A DNA stretch of 7,375 nucleotides. Source: DATDVH01 sp035290045. Lineage in GTDB: Bacteria > Patescibacteriota > Microgenomatia > UBA1406 > HO2-37-13b. Under the pieces are notes generated by a model. The model did not search any database and was not told where the DNA came from. It worked only from the letters and a program-made list of their open reading frames with translations. Shown here one piece after another: positions 1 through 5,118 of the stretch (positions are counted from its first letter, which is position 1; each line of letters starts with the position of its first letter). The position numbers and the translations under genes were made by a program. Location: assembly GCA_035290045.1 (NCBI GenBank), contig DATDVH010000031.1, positions 1 to 7,375 on the forward strand, in the 5' to 3' direction.

Positions 1-34
1 ATGAAAAATTCAAAAAAAATATATCAAATTTCAT
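1..34 (-). CDS. Possible start of a further gene in the exporter operon (partial)
   Basis: On the minus strand an ATG at 34-32 is preceded by GGAGAG (42-37), a Shine-Dalgarno-like run whose GGAG core lies 4 nt from the ATG. The frame stays open for 11 codons to the window edge, beginning MKFDIFF. It lies 52 bp beyond the permease stop on the same strand, with no GC-rich terminator between, so a fourth operon gene is possible. Eleven codons of AT-rich sequence are too few to identify a protein, and the signal could be chance. This is a guess based on ribosome site and position only. Confidence 0.22.
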   Translation of the reverse strand, partial: MKFDIFFLNFS

Positions 35-53
35 TTCTCTCCATCATCACAAT

Positions 54-81
54 TTTTAACTTTTAACTTTTCATTTTTAAT
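54..81. repeat. Tandem 7-bp AT-rich repeat after the permease gene
   Basis: Four consecutive 7-bp units can be read on the plus strand: TTTTAAC (54-60), TTTTAAC (61-67), TTTTCAT (68-74) and TTTTAAT (75-81), with consensus TTTTAAY. The tract lies just beyond the permease stop codon (87-89, minus strand), outside coding sequence. The first two units are identical and the other two differ from them by one or two bases. It may be simple low-complexity drift in an AT-rich spacer. A role in transcription termination or RNA processing cannot be shown from this sequence, and there is no GC-rich hairpin. Confidence 0.55.
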
Positions 82-86
82 TTTCT

Positions 87-1295
87 TTATTCATATCGTA
101 TCGCGTCAATTGGTGATAGTTTTGAAGCCCTTCTTGCCGGAAATACTCCGAAAATGATTCCAATAAATGAAGATACTCCCAATGCGATTGCTATTGTTTG
201 AATATTGATATATGCCGGAAAAAAGCGTTGGATAAAGATGACGATGATAAATGAAAAGATCAGTCCAGCTAATCCTCCGATAAGTGAGAGAATAACAGAT
301 TCAGCAAGGAATTGAAAAAGAATATCAGATCGCGTCGCTCCAATAGCGCGTCGGATCCCAATTTCCCTTATTTTTTCAATGACTGAAACATACATGATAT
401 TCATAATGCCAATTCCTCCAACAACGAGTGAAATGCCCGCAATCGCCACCAACACAATATTAAGCACTCCAAAAATTGATGAAACTGCTTTCAATATCTC
501 GGTTTGCTCAATCACTGAGAAATCATCTTCCTTATATCGTTTGAGCAATATATTTTTAATTTCTTTTTTTATTGATGGAATACTTTCAGGACTTTTAGCT
601 TGTAGATAGATAACCACAAATTTTTTATCTGGATTAAAACTATATGCTGATTTATACGGGAGGTAGATAAATGAGTCAAAATCAGGTCCTCCAAATCCTC
701 CTCTGCCTTTTGACTTTAAGACTCCACTTACTCGAAATCCTTGATTTTCAATTTTAATAATACGAGAAAGAGCAGAATCTGCTGACCCAAAGACTTTCTC
801 AGCTATTTTTGAGCCGATTACCACTTTCTTACTTCTTTTTTCAACATCGCCTTTATCAAAAAAATTCCCTTTGTCAATTTCAAGATTGCGAACAGGAAAC
901 ATATCTGCAGTGGTAGCATACAGATCGCTTATTGCAGAATTGCCTTCGCCACTCACTGTAATAGTTTTGATAAACATCGGGACGACAAAAAGGTTGGGCT
1001 TTATTTTTTTGAGATTAAGCACATCTTTCTCATCAAAACGTGCCCCACCCAACGAACCGCCTCCAGACCTGAATCCTCCTCCTTGTAGTATTTGTCCGGG
1101 AAATATTATCACCAGATTAGTGCCCAAGCTTTCAAATTGGTTTTGTATATATTTTTTTAAGCCCAAGCCAAATGAAATAAGTAAAATAACTGATGCGACA
1201 CCTATAAGAATCCCTAATGAAGTGAGAAAGGTACGCATTTTGTTGCGTCTGAAATCTTCAAGAGCTGATTTAAGAATAAATAGTACGTAATTCAT
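87..1295 (-). CDS. MacB-type ABC transporter permease (MacB_PCD + FtsX domains)
   Basis: This is the membrane subunit of a tripartite MacAB-like exporter, 402 residues long, within the usual range for single-polypeptide permeases of this family. A membrane segment lies near residues 22-45, followed by a large extracytoplasmic domain (about 46-275) and three more membrane segments (about 276-303, 330-356 and 365-388), the classic four-segment FtsX layout. Family hallmarks are the GGIGIMNIM stretch (293-301), the REIGIRRAIGA coupling-helix region (310-320), and the C-terminal PARRASKLSPIDAIRYE ending (386-402). A glycine-rich stretch at about 71-84 in the extracytoplasmic domain is unusual. The start ATG (1295-1293) overlaps the ATPase stop in an ATGA junction, with AAGGA and GGA upstream as ribosome-site candidates. 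In a cell without an outer membrane it would work like B. subtilis YknZ rather than with TolC (inference). The substrate is unknown; a peptide or lipid is possible. Confidence 0.93.
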   Translation of the reverse strand: MNYVLFILKSALEDFRRNKMRTFLTSLGILIGVASVILLISFGLGLKKYIQNQFESLGTNLVIIFPGQILQGGGFRSGGGSLGGARFDEKDVLNLKKIKPNLFVVPMFIKTITVSGEGNSAISDLYATTADMFPVRNLEIDKGNFFDKGDVEKRSKKVVIGSKIAEKVFGSADSALSRIIKIENQGFRVSGVLKSKGRGGFGGPDFDSFIYLPYKSAYSFNPDKKFVVIYLQAKSPESIPSIKKEIKNILLKRYKEDDFSVIEQTEILKAVSSIFGVLNIVLVAIAGISLVVGGIGIMNIMYVSVIEKIREIGIRRAIGATRSDILFQFLAESVILSLIGGLAGLIFSFIIVIFIQRFFPAYINIQTIAIALGVSSFIGIIFGVFPARRASKLSPIDAIRYE

Positions 1296-1957
1296 ATAAT
1301 TTTTCCGTCCTTCATATATATTTTTCTTTTCGTCTTATCTGCAACGTCTTTTTCGTGAGTGACGATAACGACAGTGATATTATCTTTTTCATTGAGGTCT
1401 TTTAATAAAGTAAGGATAATCTCTCCTGTTCTGGTATCAAGGTTACCGGTAGGTTCATCTGCTAATACGAGTTTTGGATTGTTGACAAGTGCGCGGGCGA
1501 TTGCGACCCTTTGCTGTTGTCCACCAGAAAGTTTATTGGGATACGAATGTGCTTTTTCCGCAATGCCAAAACGTTCCAATAAATTCAATGCTTTTTCTCT
1601 TGGGGTAAAGTTCAGTTTTCTTCTGTTGTAAATAGTGGGAAGGAGAACGTTTTCTAAAATAGTCAGTTTGTTGATAAGATTGAATTGTTGAAAAACAAAG
1701 CCGACAAATTCATTGCGAAGTTTGGATATTTCATCATCATTCAGATCGGCTATATTTTTGCCATCTATATGTATGGTTCCTCTTGTTGGTTTGTCAAGAA
1801 GTCCGATCAGATGCATCAAGGTTGATTTACCAGATCCTGATGGTCCAACAATTGCAGTTAACTCACCTTTTTTTATTGTAAGCGATGCATTTTCAAGTGC
1901 GGTGAATTTCTCATCTCCCAACCTATATTCTTTATATACTTTATGTAGTTCAATCAT
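1292..1957 (-). CDS. ABC transporter ATP-binding protein, MacB/LolD type
   Basis: This cytoplasmic ATPase powers the neighbouring permease. With the start chosen here it has 221 residues, the usual length for LolD/MacB-type ATPases. All nucleotide-binding motifs are present: Walker A GPSGSGKST (38-46), Q-loop FQQFN (89-93), signature LSGGQQQR (143-150), Walker B LVLADEP (163-169) with E168 as catalytic base, D-loop GNLD (171-174) and switch H201. An open frame extends upstream to an ATG at 2119, but those 54 residues do not resemble the family and would overlap the adaptor gene by about 170 bp. The ATG at 1957 instead gives the standard MIELHKVYK opening and is preceded by AAGGTGA with 8 nt spacing. 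It overlaps the adaptor stop by 8 nt and the permease start by 4 nt, so expression of the three is probably coupled. No key residue is missing. Confidence 0.95.
   Translation of the reverse strand: MIELHKVYKEYRLGDEKFTALENASLTIKKGELTAIVGPSGSGKSTLMHLIGLLDKPTRGTIHIDGKNIADLNDDEISKLRNEFVGFVFQQFNLINKLTILENVLLPTIYNRRKLNFTPREKALNLLERFGIAEKAHSYPNKLSGGQQQRVAIARALVNNPKLVLADEPTGNLDTRTGEIILTLLKDLNEKDNITVVIVTHEKDVADKTKRKIYMKDGKII
1304..1312 (-). promoter_or_regulatory. Ribosome-site candidate for the permease inside the ATPase gene
   Basis: Read on the minus strand, AAGGACGGA lies in the last codons of the ATPase gene. GGA (1306-1304) is 8 nt and AAGGA (1312-1308) 12 nt before the permease ATG at 1295. 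These same bases encode K-D-G of the ATPase tail, so the match may be coincidental. With the ATGA overlap, translational coupling alone could suffice. Confidence 0.4.
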
Positions 1958-2948
1958 ACACAGTATCACCTTCAGATAGTCCAGAGATAATCTCAATGAG
2001 ATTATCTGTCTCAATACCTGTGATGACAAATTGTTTTTTTTGTTTATTATCAACCATGTGCGTAACATATTTTTTTCCATCTTCTGTCTTGATAAATTTA
2101 AGAGGAACATACAAAACATTATTCTTTTTTTTGGTTGTAAGAGTAAGATCGCCTGTCATACCTATTTTGTAGCGATAATCAGTATTTTTTGAGGAAAATA
2201 TAAATTTGACCGTATACACTGTCCCTGTCTCATCGGTTTTTGGAGTGAAGGATATATTTTGAATTGATCCTTCAAGAGTAGTAGTAAGGTATGGATCAAG
2301 CACGAGCGTACCATTCATGTCGCGACGCAGTTTTGCGACTTCAGTCTGATCTGCGAGCGCTTCAAAATAAATAGTCTCTGGATTCACTATCTCATACTGT
2401 GCTTGTGTAGAGATGATATTTATGCCCGCATAAGACGGATCTGTTTTCACCACAATACCTGCGATAGGAGTTGAGAGTCGGGAGAGATCAATCGCAAGAT
2501 TTTGTAGTTCAACGTCAAGGACAGCATTATTCAGATCATACTGTGTTTTATCTACGATTCGTTTTATCTCATCGGTGATGGCTTTATCATCATAATCATC
2601 TTTCGTTTGGTCAAAATCAGTGCGCGTTTTGAGAAACGTATTTAATTTTTTATCTATATTTTTTTTCATCTCTCTCATATCAAGGGTTGCAATAGTTTGG
2701 TATTTTTTGACCACATCTCCTTCTTTGACCCCTATCCATGATACTGTGCCTGATGTTTGAAAATGAAGAATAACATCTTCTTCTGCTTTAATTTTTCCTG
2801 ATATGGTGATATCTTCTGTAAGGCTACCTCGTTTTACTTGAGTTCTCTCAATTTTCTTATTTTTTTGTTGAACCTGATAGTTTCTATAAATGAAAAATCC
2901 AATTATGATAATAATTCCCACGAGAAAGACAAAATATATCTTTTTCAT
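1950..2948 (-). CDS. HlyD/MacA-type membrane fusion (adaptor) protein
   Basis: This is the adaptor subunit of the tripartite exporter and the first gene of the operon, 332 residues. One N-terminal membrane anchor (about 4-21) follows a KK start; there is no lipobox cysteine, so it is predicted to stay anchored with its body outside the membrane. The order fits the RND/MFP family. It has a first lipoyl half (about 50-90, with VKEGDVV and a TLD ending) and a short charged helical hairpin (about 91-157). A second lipoyl half follows (STPIAGIVVK, 159-168), then a beta-barrel domain (about 186-272, with IGMTGDL at 262-268) and a C-terminal membrane-proximal domain with GLSEGDTVYD (323-332). The hairpin appears shorter than in TolC-docking adaptors, consistent with a cell lacking an outer membrane. 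No ribosome site is visible before the ATG. The family is clear; the cargo is not. Confidence 0.9.
   Translation of the reverse strand: MKKIYFVFLVGIIIIIGFFIYRNYQVQQKNKKIERTQVKRGSLTEDITISGKIKAEEDVILHFQTSGTVSWIGVKEGDVVKKYQTIATLDMREMKKNIDKKLNTFLKTRTDFDQTKDDYDDKAITDEIKRIVDKTQYDLNNAVLDVELQNLAIDLSRLSTPIAGIVVKTDPSYAGINIISTQAQYEIVNPETIYFEALADQTEVAKLRRDMNGTLVLDPYLTTTLEGSIQNISFTPKTDETGTVYTVKFIFSSKNTDYRYKIGMTGDLTLTTKKKNNVLYVPLKFIKTEDGKKYVTHMVDNKQKKQFVITGIETDNLIEIISGLSEGDTVYD
1966..1972 (-). promoter_or_regulatory. Shine-Dalgarno site that decides the ATPase start
   Basis: AAGGTGA on the minus strand (1972-1966) sits 8 nt before the ATG at 1957, within the end of the adaptor gene. It resembles part of the anti-16S consensus AAGGAGGTGA. 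It supports the start at 1957 over the longer in-frame start at 2119. Confidence 0.5.
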
Positions 2949-2961
2949 TTTTATAAGTTAT

Positions 2962-2990
2962 ATTGTACATTAAGTTTGTCTATCCGTCAT
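2962..2990 (-). promoter_or_regulatory. Candidate promoter of the exporter operon, very short leader
   Basis: On the minus strand a -35-like ATGACG (2990-2985, 4 of 6 bases matching TTGACA) is followed after 17 bp by TACAAT (2967-2962, 5 of 6 matching TATAAT). Transcription would begin near 2955, only about 7 nt before the adaptor ATG at 2948, leaving no room for a Shine-Dalgarno site; none is visible. The element abuts the tRNA promoter on the other strand, so the two divergent promoters share about 40 bp. Confidence 0.4.
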
Positions 2991-2998
2991 GTTATAAT
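2990..2998 (+). promoter_or_regulatory. Extended -10 promoter for tRNA-Cys
   Basis: TGTTATAAT contains a perfect TATAAT with the TGn extension, 22 bp before the mature 5' end of the tRNA. Transcription would start near 3005, giving a leader of about 15 nt. At 17 bp spacing the -35 position reads TTAAGT (2970-2975), a weak match, as is common for extended -10 promoters. The same 9-mer recurs upstream of the flippase at 5042-5050. Confidence 0.55.
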
Positions 2999-3020
2999 GA
3001 TAAGTGTAGTATATATCACT

Positions 3021-3093
3021 GGCCTAGTGGCGAAGAGGAAACGCGGCTGTCTGCAAAACAGCTACTGCGCCGGTTCGATTCCGGCCTAGGCCT
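3021..3093 (+). tRNA. tRNA-Cys (anticodon GCA)
   Basis: A complete 73-nt cloverleaf folds by hand. The acceptor stem GGCCTAG/CTAGGCC (3021-3027 with 3086-3092) has 7 perfect pairs. The D arm has a 3-bp stem GCG/CGC (3030-3032 with 3042-3044). The anticodon arm GCTGT/ACAGC (3046-3050 with 3058-3062) carries loop CTGCAAA and anticodon GCA at 3053-3055. The T arm has a 5-bp stem GCCGG/CCGGC around loop TTCGATT (3074-3080). The variable region is 6 nt. The discriminator is T at 3093, the U73 identity base known for tRNA-Cys, which independently supports the assignment. CCA is not encoded (TCAT follows), so a CCA-adding enzyme is needed. Confidence 0.97.
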
Positions 3094-3180
3094 CATAAAT
3101 TGAGTGAGTTTATACTACTGTATCAGTCTAAACAAAATACAAATTATTAGCGATGCAGAAATTGAGGGGCACGTGTGGGA

Positions 3181-3312
3181 TTATTTTATAACAATTTGAT
3201 GTTTAGCAAGAAAGTCATCGATTTGATATACATTTATAATCTGTTGTAAAAGATCATAGTGGCTAAACCTAACGCAAAGGAAGCCTTTCCTAACGTTTTC
3301 AAAAAATTTCTT
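3181..3312 (-). pseudogene. Possible remnant of a protein gene (3' end only)
   Basis: On the minus strand a frame runs 43 codons from just after an in-frame TAG (3315-3313) to TAA (3183-3181), with no ATG, GTG or TTG in it. The translation looks protein-like rather than random: it includes NVRKGFLCVRFSHYDLLQ, then an amphipathic stretch with NVYQIDDFLAKHQ, and ends VIK. This resembles a C-terminal beta strand plus helix of a globular enzyme. The R-x-S-x-HY and IDDFL spacing faintly recalls tails of class V aminotransferases, but I would not assign it. It lies downstream of the 584-residue membrane-protein gene in a different frame, so it is not a readthrough extension of that gene. It may be the decayed end of a displaced gene, or chance. 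Confidence 0.33.
3268..3297. terminator. Weak hairpin between convergent genes, doubtful terminator
   Basis: AACG (3271-3274) can pair with CGTT (3294-3297), and inside it AAAGG (3276-3280) with CCTTT (3284-3288) around loop AAG. An alternative pairs AGGAA (3278-3282) with TTCCT (3287-3291). The 7-mer CCTAACG occurs twice (3268-3274 and 3289-3295). Neither strand has a proper T-run after the stem; the plus strand has only TTTT. It sits where a shared terminator for the converging tRNA and membrane-protein genes would be expected. Confidence 0.25.
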
Positions 3313-3328
3313 CTATCTATTTTTCTTT

Positions 3329-5083
3329 CTATAGTCTTGATTTGTTACGAATAAATAATATGAATGAAGTATATGCTATGATTATTAAAAATGCAAATGC
3401 TGACATTATATTGGCTAATTTTCTTATTATTGTATCTTGAAAGACAAATCGTACTTGATGAATACCGTCGGGGATAGTGATAGTGATAAGTTTATATTTA
3501 TTGAGGTTGTTTATTACTATTTGTTGATTATCTACGTACGCGTGCCAGCCGGGAAAATAGAAAGTGTTCAATCTTAATGTGGTGGGAGATACCGCGTTTA
3601 CTCTGAATTTTTTTTCAGAGAAATTATTTTTCAACATTGTTATTTCAACTTTTCCTGATATGATCTCATACGGTTTTTGAGGACGTTGGTTTTTGTCTAT
3701 TGCAACTATAGTTGTTCCAATATCCGATTGTGTCGTCGCAATTCCTTTCGGCACGAATTCAAACGAACTTCGGCTGACGCGCCACGTGATTTCCTCTTGT
3801 GTCGTTAGTCGTAAGTCATCAGTCCACAAGAGTTTTTGAGGAGTAAAATATTTTTGATACATTATAATGATTGCACTAATCAAAAACAGAGTGATAAATC
3901 GTTGCACGCTCCGAGAGTATGCAGAGTGCCATATTATGTTAAAAAAATAAAGTGTATATCCAGATACGACTGCTATAAAAAAGCCTGCAAAAGTAAGAAA
4001 GCGCCACGGGAATTGAAGATACCAGAGATAACGAATGTTGTCCCAGATGAATGCAGAATATGAAGTGGTCATAAAAAGGCTGAAAAAAAGTAAAAAAAGA
4101 AAAAGAGTATAGTATTTTATCTGTTTGATTTGTATTGACGATGATCCTGTAAATAATTTTTTTATAGCAACTATTATAAAAAGCACTATTGATATGATTG
4201 TCAATCCTATAGGTATCTTTCCTAATTGAAATGTCATGCCGTCATAGTGTCCTGCAATTGATCCTCCATATCCCCACAGTGAATACCAAAATTGTTGAAG
4301 ATAGATGTAATGAATCTTATAATTGGCAAGTTCTTTAGTAAGAATATCATCAACGAGTGTGTAGTGTCTTTCAACCAGAGAAGGAAGCCAAAAAAATGCT
4401 GAAAATAACAGTCCTATTACAAATCCATATGCCGTATAGAGAGTATAACGGAGTTTTGTTTCGTGAGTATTAACAAAAAATAAAAAGAAAAACCCTATAT
4501 AAAAAAGAGAGGAAAAAGCTATCAATGGATGAGTGAGTATAAGCAATGCGAAAGAAATTCCCAATAATAAACTATTTTTCATCTTTACTTTTTGGGAGAG
4601 ATTGAGCAGTGCAAGAAATACAAAAGGAAAGAGTCCCATACTGAAAAACTCAGCTAAAGCACCTCGTACGTAGATAATCACCGCATGATAGAAAAAATAA
4701 GTGTACATAGTAGCGCTCAAAAACCCAGCTAATTTTCCTCTTAATTTCGTAGTAAAAAAATAAATGCCAAGCGCGCCCACATAAAATCCTGTAATGAATA
4801 CGAGTTTTATAGACCAAATCAGTGAGAATCCACTGCGATGGAATATCAGCGCAAGATAATAGACAAGTGGTGGATAGAAATTAAAAAGCGGATAGCCAAA
4901 ACCAAACCCTAATCCTTCAACCCAGCGTGGATACAATCTGCCTTGTCGTATCCCTTCATCAAGCAAGAAAAGTCGTACGATATGTTGATCATCGTGCATT
5001 GAAAAATATGCGCTGTTTATCAGTCGTATAAACGCGGGAACTGTTATAATAAAAATCAATAGAAAAGGAAAAAGTCGTTTCAT
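3329..5083 (-). CDS. Multi-pass membrane protein, PTPS-related/YfhO-like (GT-C-type architecture)
   Basis: This 584-residue integral membrane protein has about a dozen hydrophobic segments and a soluble C-terminal domain. It matches the layout of the '6-pyruvoyl-tetrahydropterin synthase related' membrane proteins and of YfhO, which have GT-C glycosyltransferase architecture. After the first membrane segment (about 4-24), the first outside loop carries HDDQH (30-34), where GT-C enzymes keep their catalytic acidic pair. A conserved-looking aromatic stretch follows at 51-76 (YPRW, GYPLFNFYPP). Further segments fill about 88-410, with a TH-P motif at 184-186. A beta-rich domain (about 411-550) contains FYFPGWHAYVDNQ (508-520), typical of YfhO-type tails, before a last membrane helix (about 556-577). 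Known YfhO is tied to sugar modification of teichoic acids; the donor and acceptor here are unknown. It diverges from the flippase gene across 34 bp, which suggests a role in the same glycan pathway. Confidence 0.82.
   Translation of the reverse strand: MKRLFPFLLIFIITVPAFIRLINSAYFSMHDDQHIVRLFLLDEGIRQGRLYPRWVEGLGFGFGYPLFNFYPPLVYYLALIFHRSGFSLIWSIKLVFITGFYVGALGIYFFTTKLRGKLAGFLSATMYTYFFYHAVIIYVRGALAEFFSMGLFPFVFLALLNLSQKVKMKNSLLLGISFALLILTHPLIAFSSLFYIGFFFLFFVNTHETKLRYTLYTAYGFVIGLLFSAFFWLPSLVERHYTLVDDILTKELANYKIHYIYLQQFWYSLWGYGGSIAGHYDGMTFQLGKIPIGLTIISIVLFIIVAIKKLFTGSSSIQIKQIKYYTLFLFLLFFSLFMTTSYSAFIWDNIRYLWYLQFPWRFLTFAGFFIAVVSGYTLYFFNIIWHSAYSRSVQRFITLFLISAIIIMYQKYFTPQKLLWTDDLRLTTQEEITWRVSRSSFEFVPKGIATTQSDIGTTIVAIDKNQRPQKPYEIISGKVEITMLKNNFSEKKFRVNAVSPTTLRLNTFYFPGWHAYVDNQQIVINNLNKYKLITITIPDGIHQVRFVFQDTIIRKLANIMSAFAFLIIIAYTSFILFIRNKSRL
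5042..5050 (+). promoter_or_regulatory. Extended -10 promoter candidate for the flippase/GT2 operon
   Basis: TGTTATAAT, a perfect -10 hexamer with TGn extension, lies inside the first codons of the divergent membrane-protein gene. Its 9 bases are identical to those before tRNA-Cys. Transcription would start near 5057, giving a leader of about 60 nt to the flippase ATG at 5118. No good -35 hexamer is visible at 16-18 bp. Confidence 0.42.
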
Positions 5084-5089
5084 ATACCT

Positions 5090-5118
5090 ATTTTAATTTA
5101 TCACGTTTCATTTTTCTA
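5090..5118 (-). promoter_or_regulatory. Candidate promoter of the membrane-protein gene, near-leaderless
   Basis: On the minus strand TAGAAA (5118-5113, 4 of 6 bases matching TTGACA) is followed after 17 bp by TAAAAT (5095-5090, 5 of 6 matching TATAAT). Transcription would begin at about 5083-5084, that is at or next to the ATG at 5083. In AT-rich DNA such matches arise easily, but the 34-bp divergent spacer leaves few alternatives. The only ribosome-site-like bases are a poorly spaced AGG. Confidence 0.28.

Larger units (their letters stand above)
3094..3328. other. Intergenic gap between tRNA-Cys and the convergent membrane-protein gene
   Basis: These 235 bp hold no intact gene that I can support. 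Start-initiated frames on either strand are under 20 codons in the stretches I checked. There is no classic tRNA terminator with a T-run. What can be seen is a protein-like open frame without a start codon (3181-3312, minus), an imperfect hairpin with a 7-bp direct repeat (3268-3297), and an isolated CACGTG palindrome near 3170. The gap is unusually roomy compared with the overlapping genes elsewhere in the window. Confidence 0.6.

Noticed and set aside
1..66. Plus-strand 21-codon frame from the ATG at position 1
   Set aside because: Short, AT-rich, no ribosome site can be seen at the edge, and it is opposite to the operon direction; chance is likely.
379..609. Plus-strand open frames opposite the exporter genes (379-609, 871-1290, 1359-1631, 1713-1979)
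   Set aside because: All are antisense to the strongly recognisable permease, ATPase and adaptor genes and have no family pattern of their own.
1958..2119. Upstream extension of the ATPase to an ATG at 2119 (54 extra residues)
   Set aside because: The extension lies wholly inside the adaptor gene, does not resemble the family, and a start with family-typical sequence and an SD site exists at 1957.
2838..3089. Plus-strand open frame of 83 codons crossing the tRNA-Cys gene
   Set aside because: It is antisense to the adaptor gene's 5' end and runs through the tRNA; the translation shows no family pattern.
3836..4063. Plus-strand 75-codon open frame opposite the GT-C-like membrane protein
   Set aside because: Antisense shadow with no recognisable motif or ribosome site; the minus-strand gene is supported throughout.
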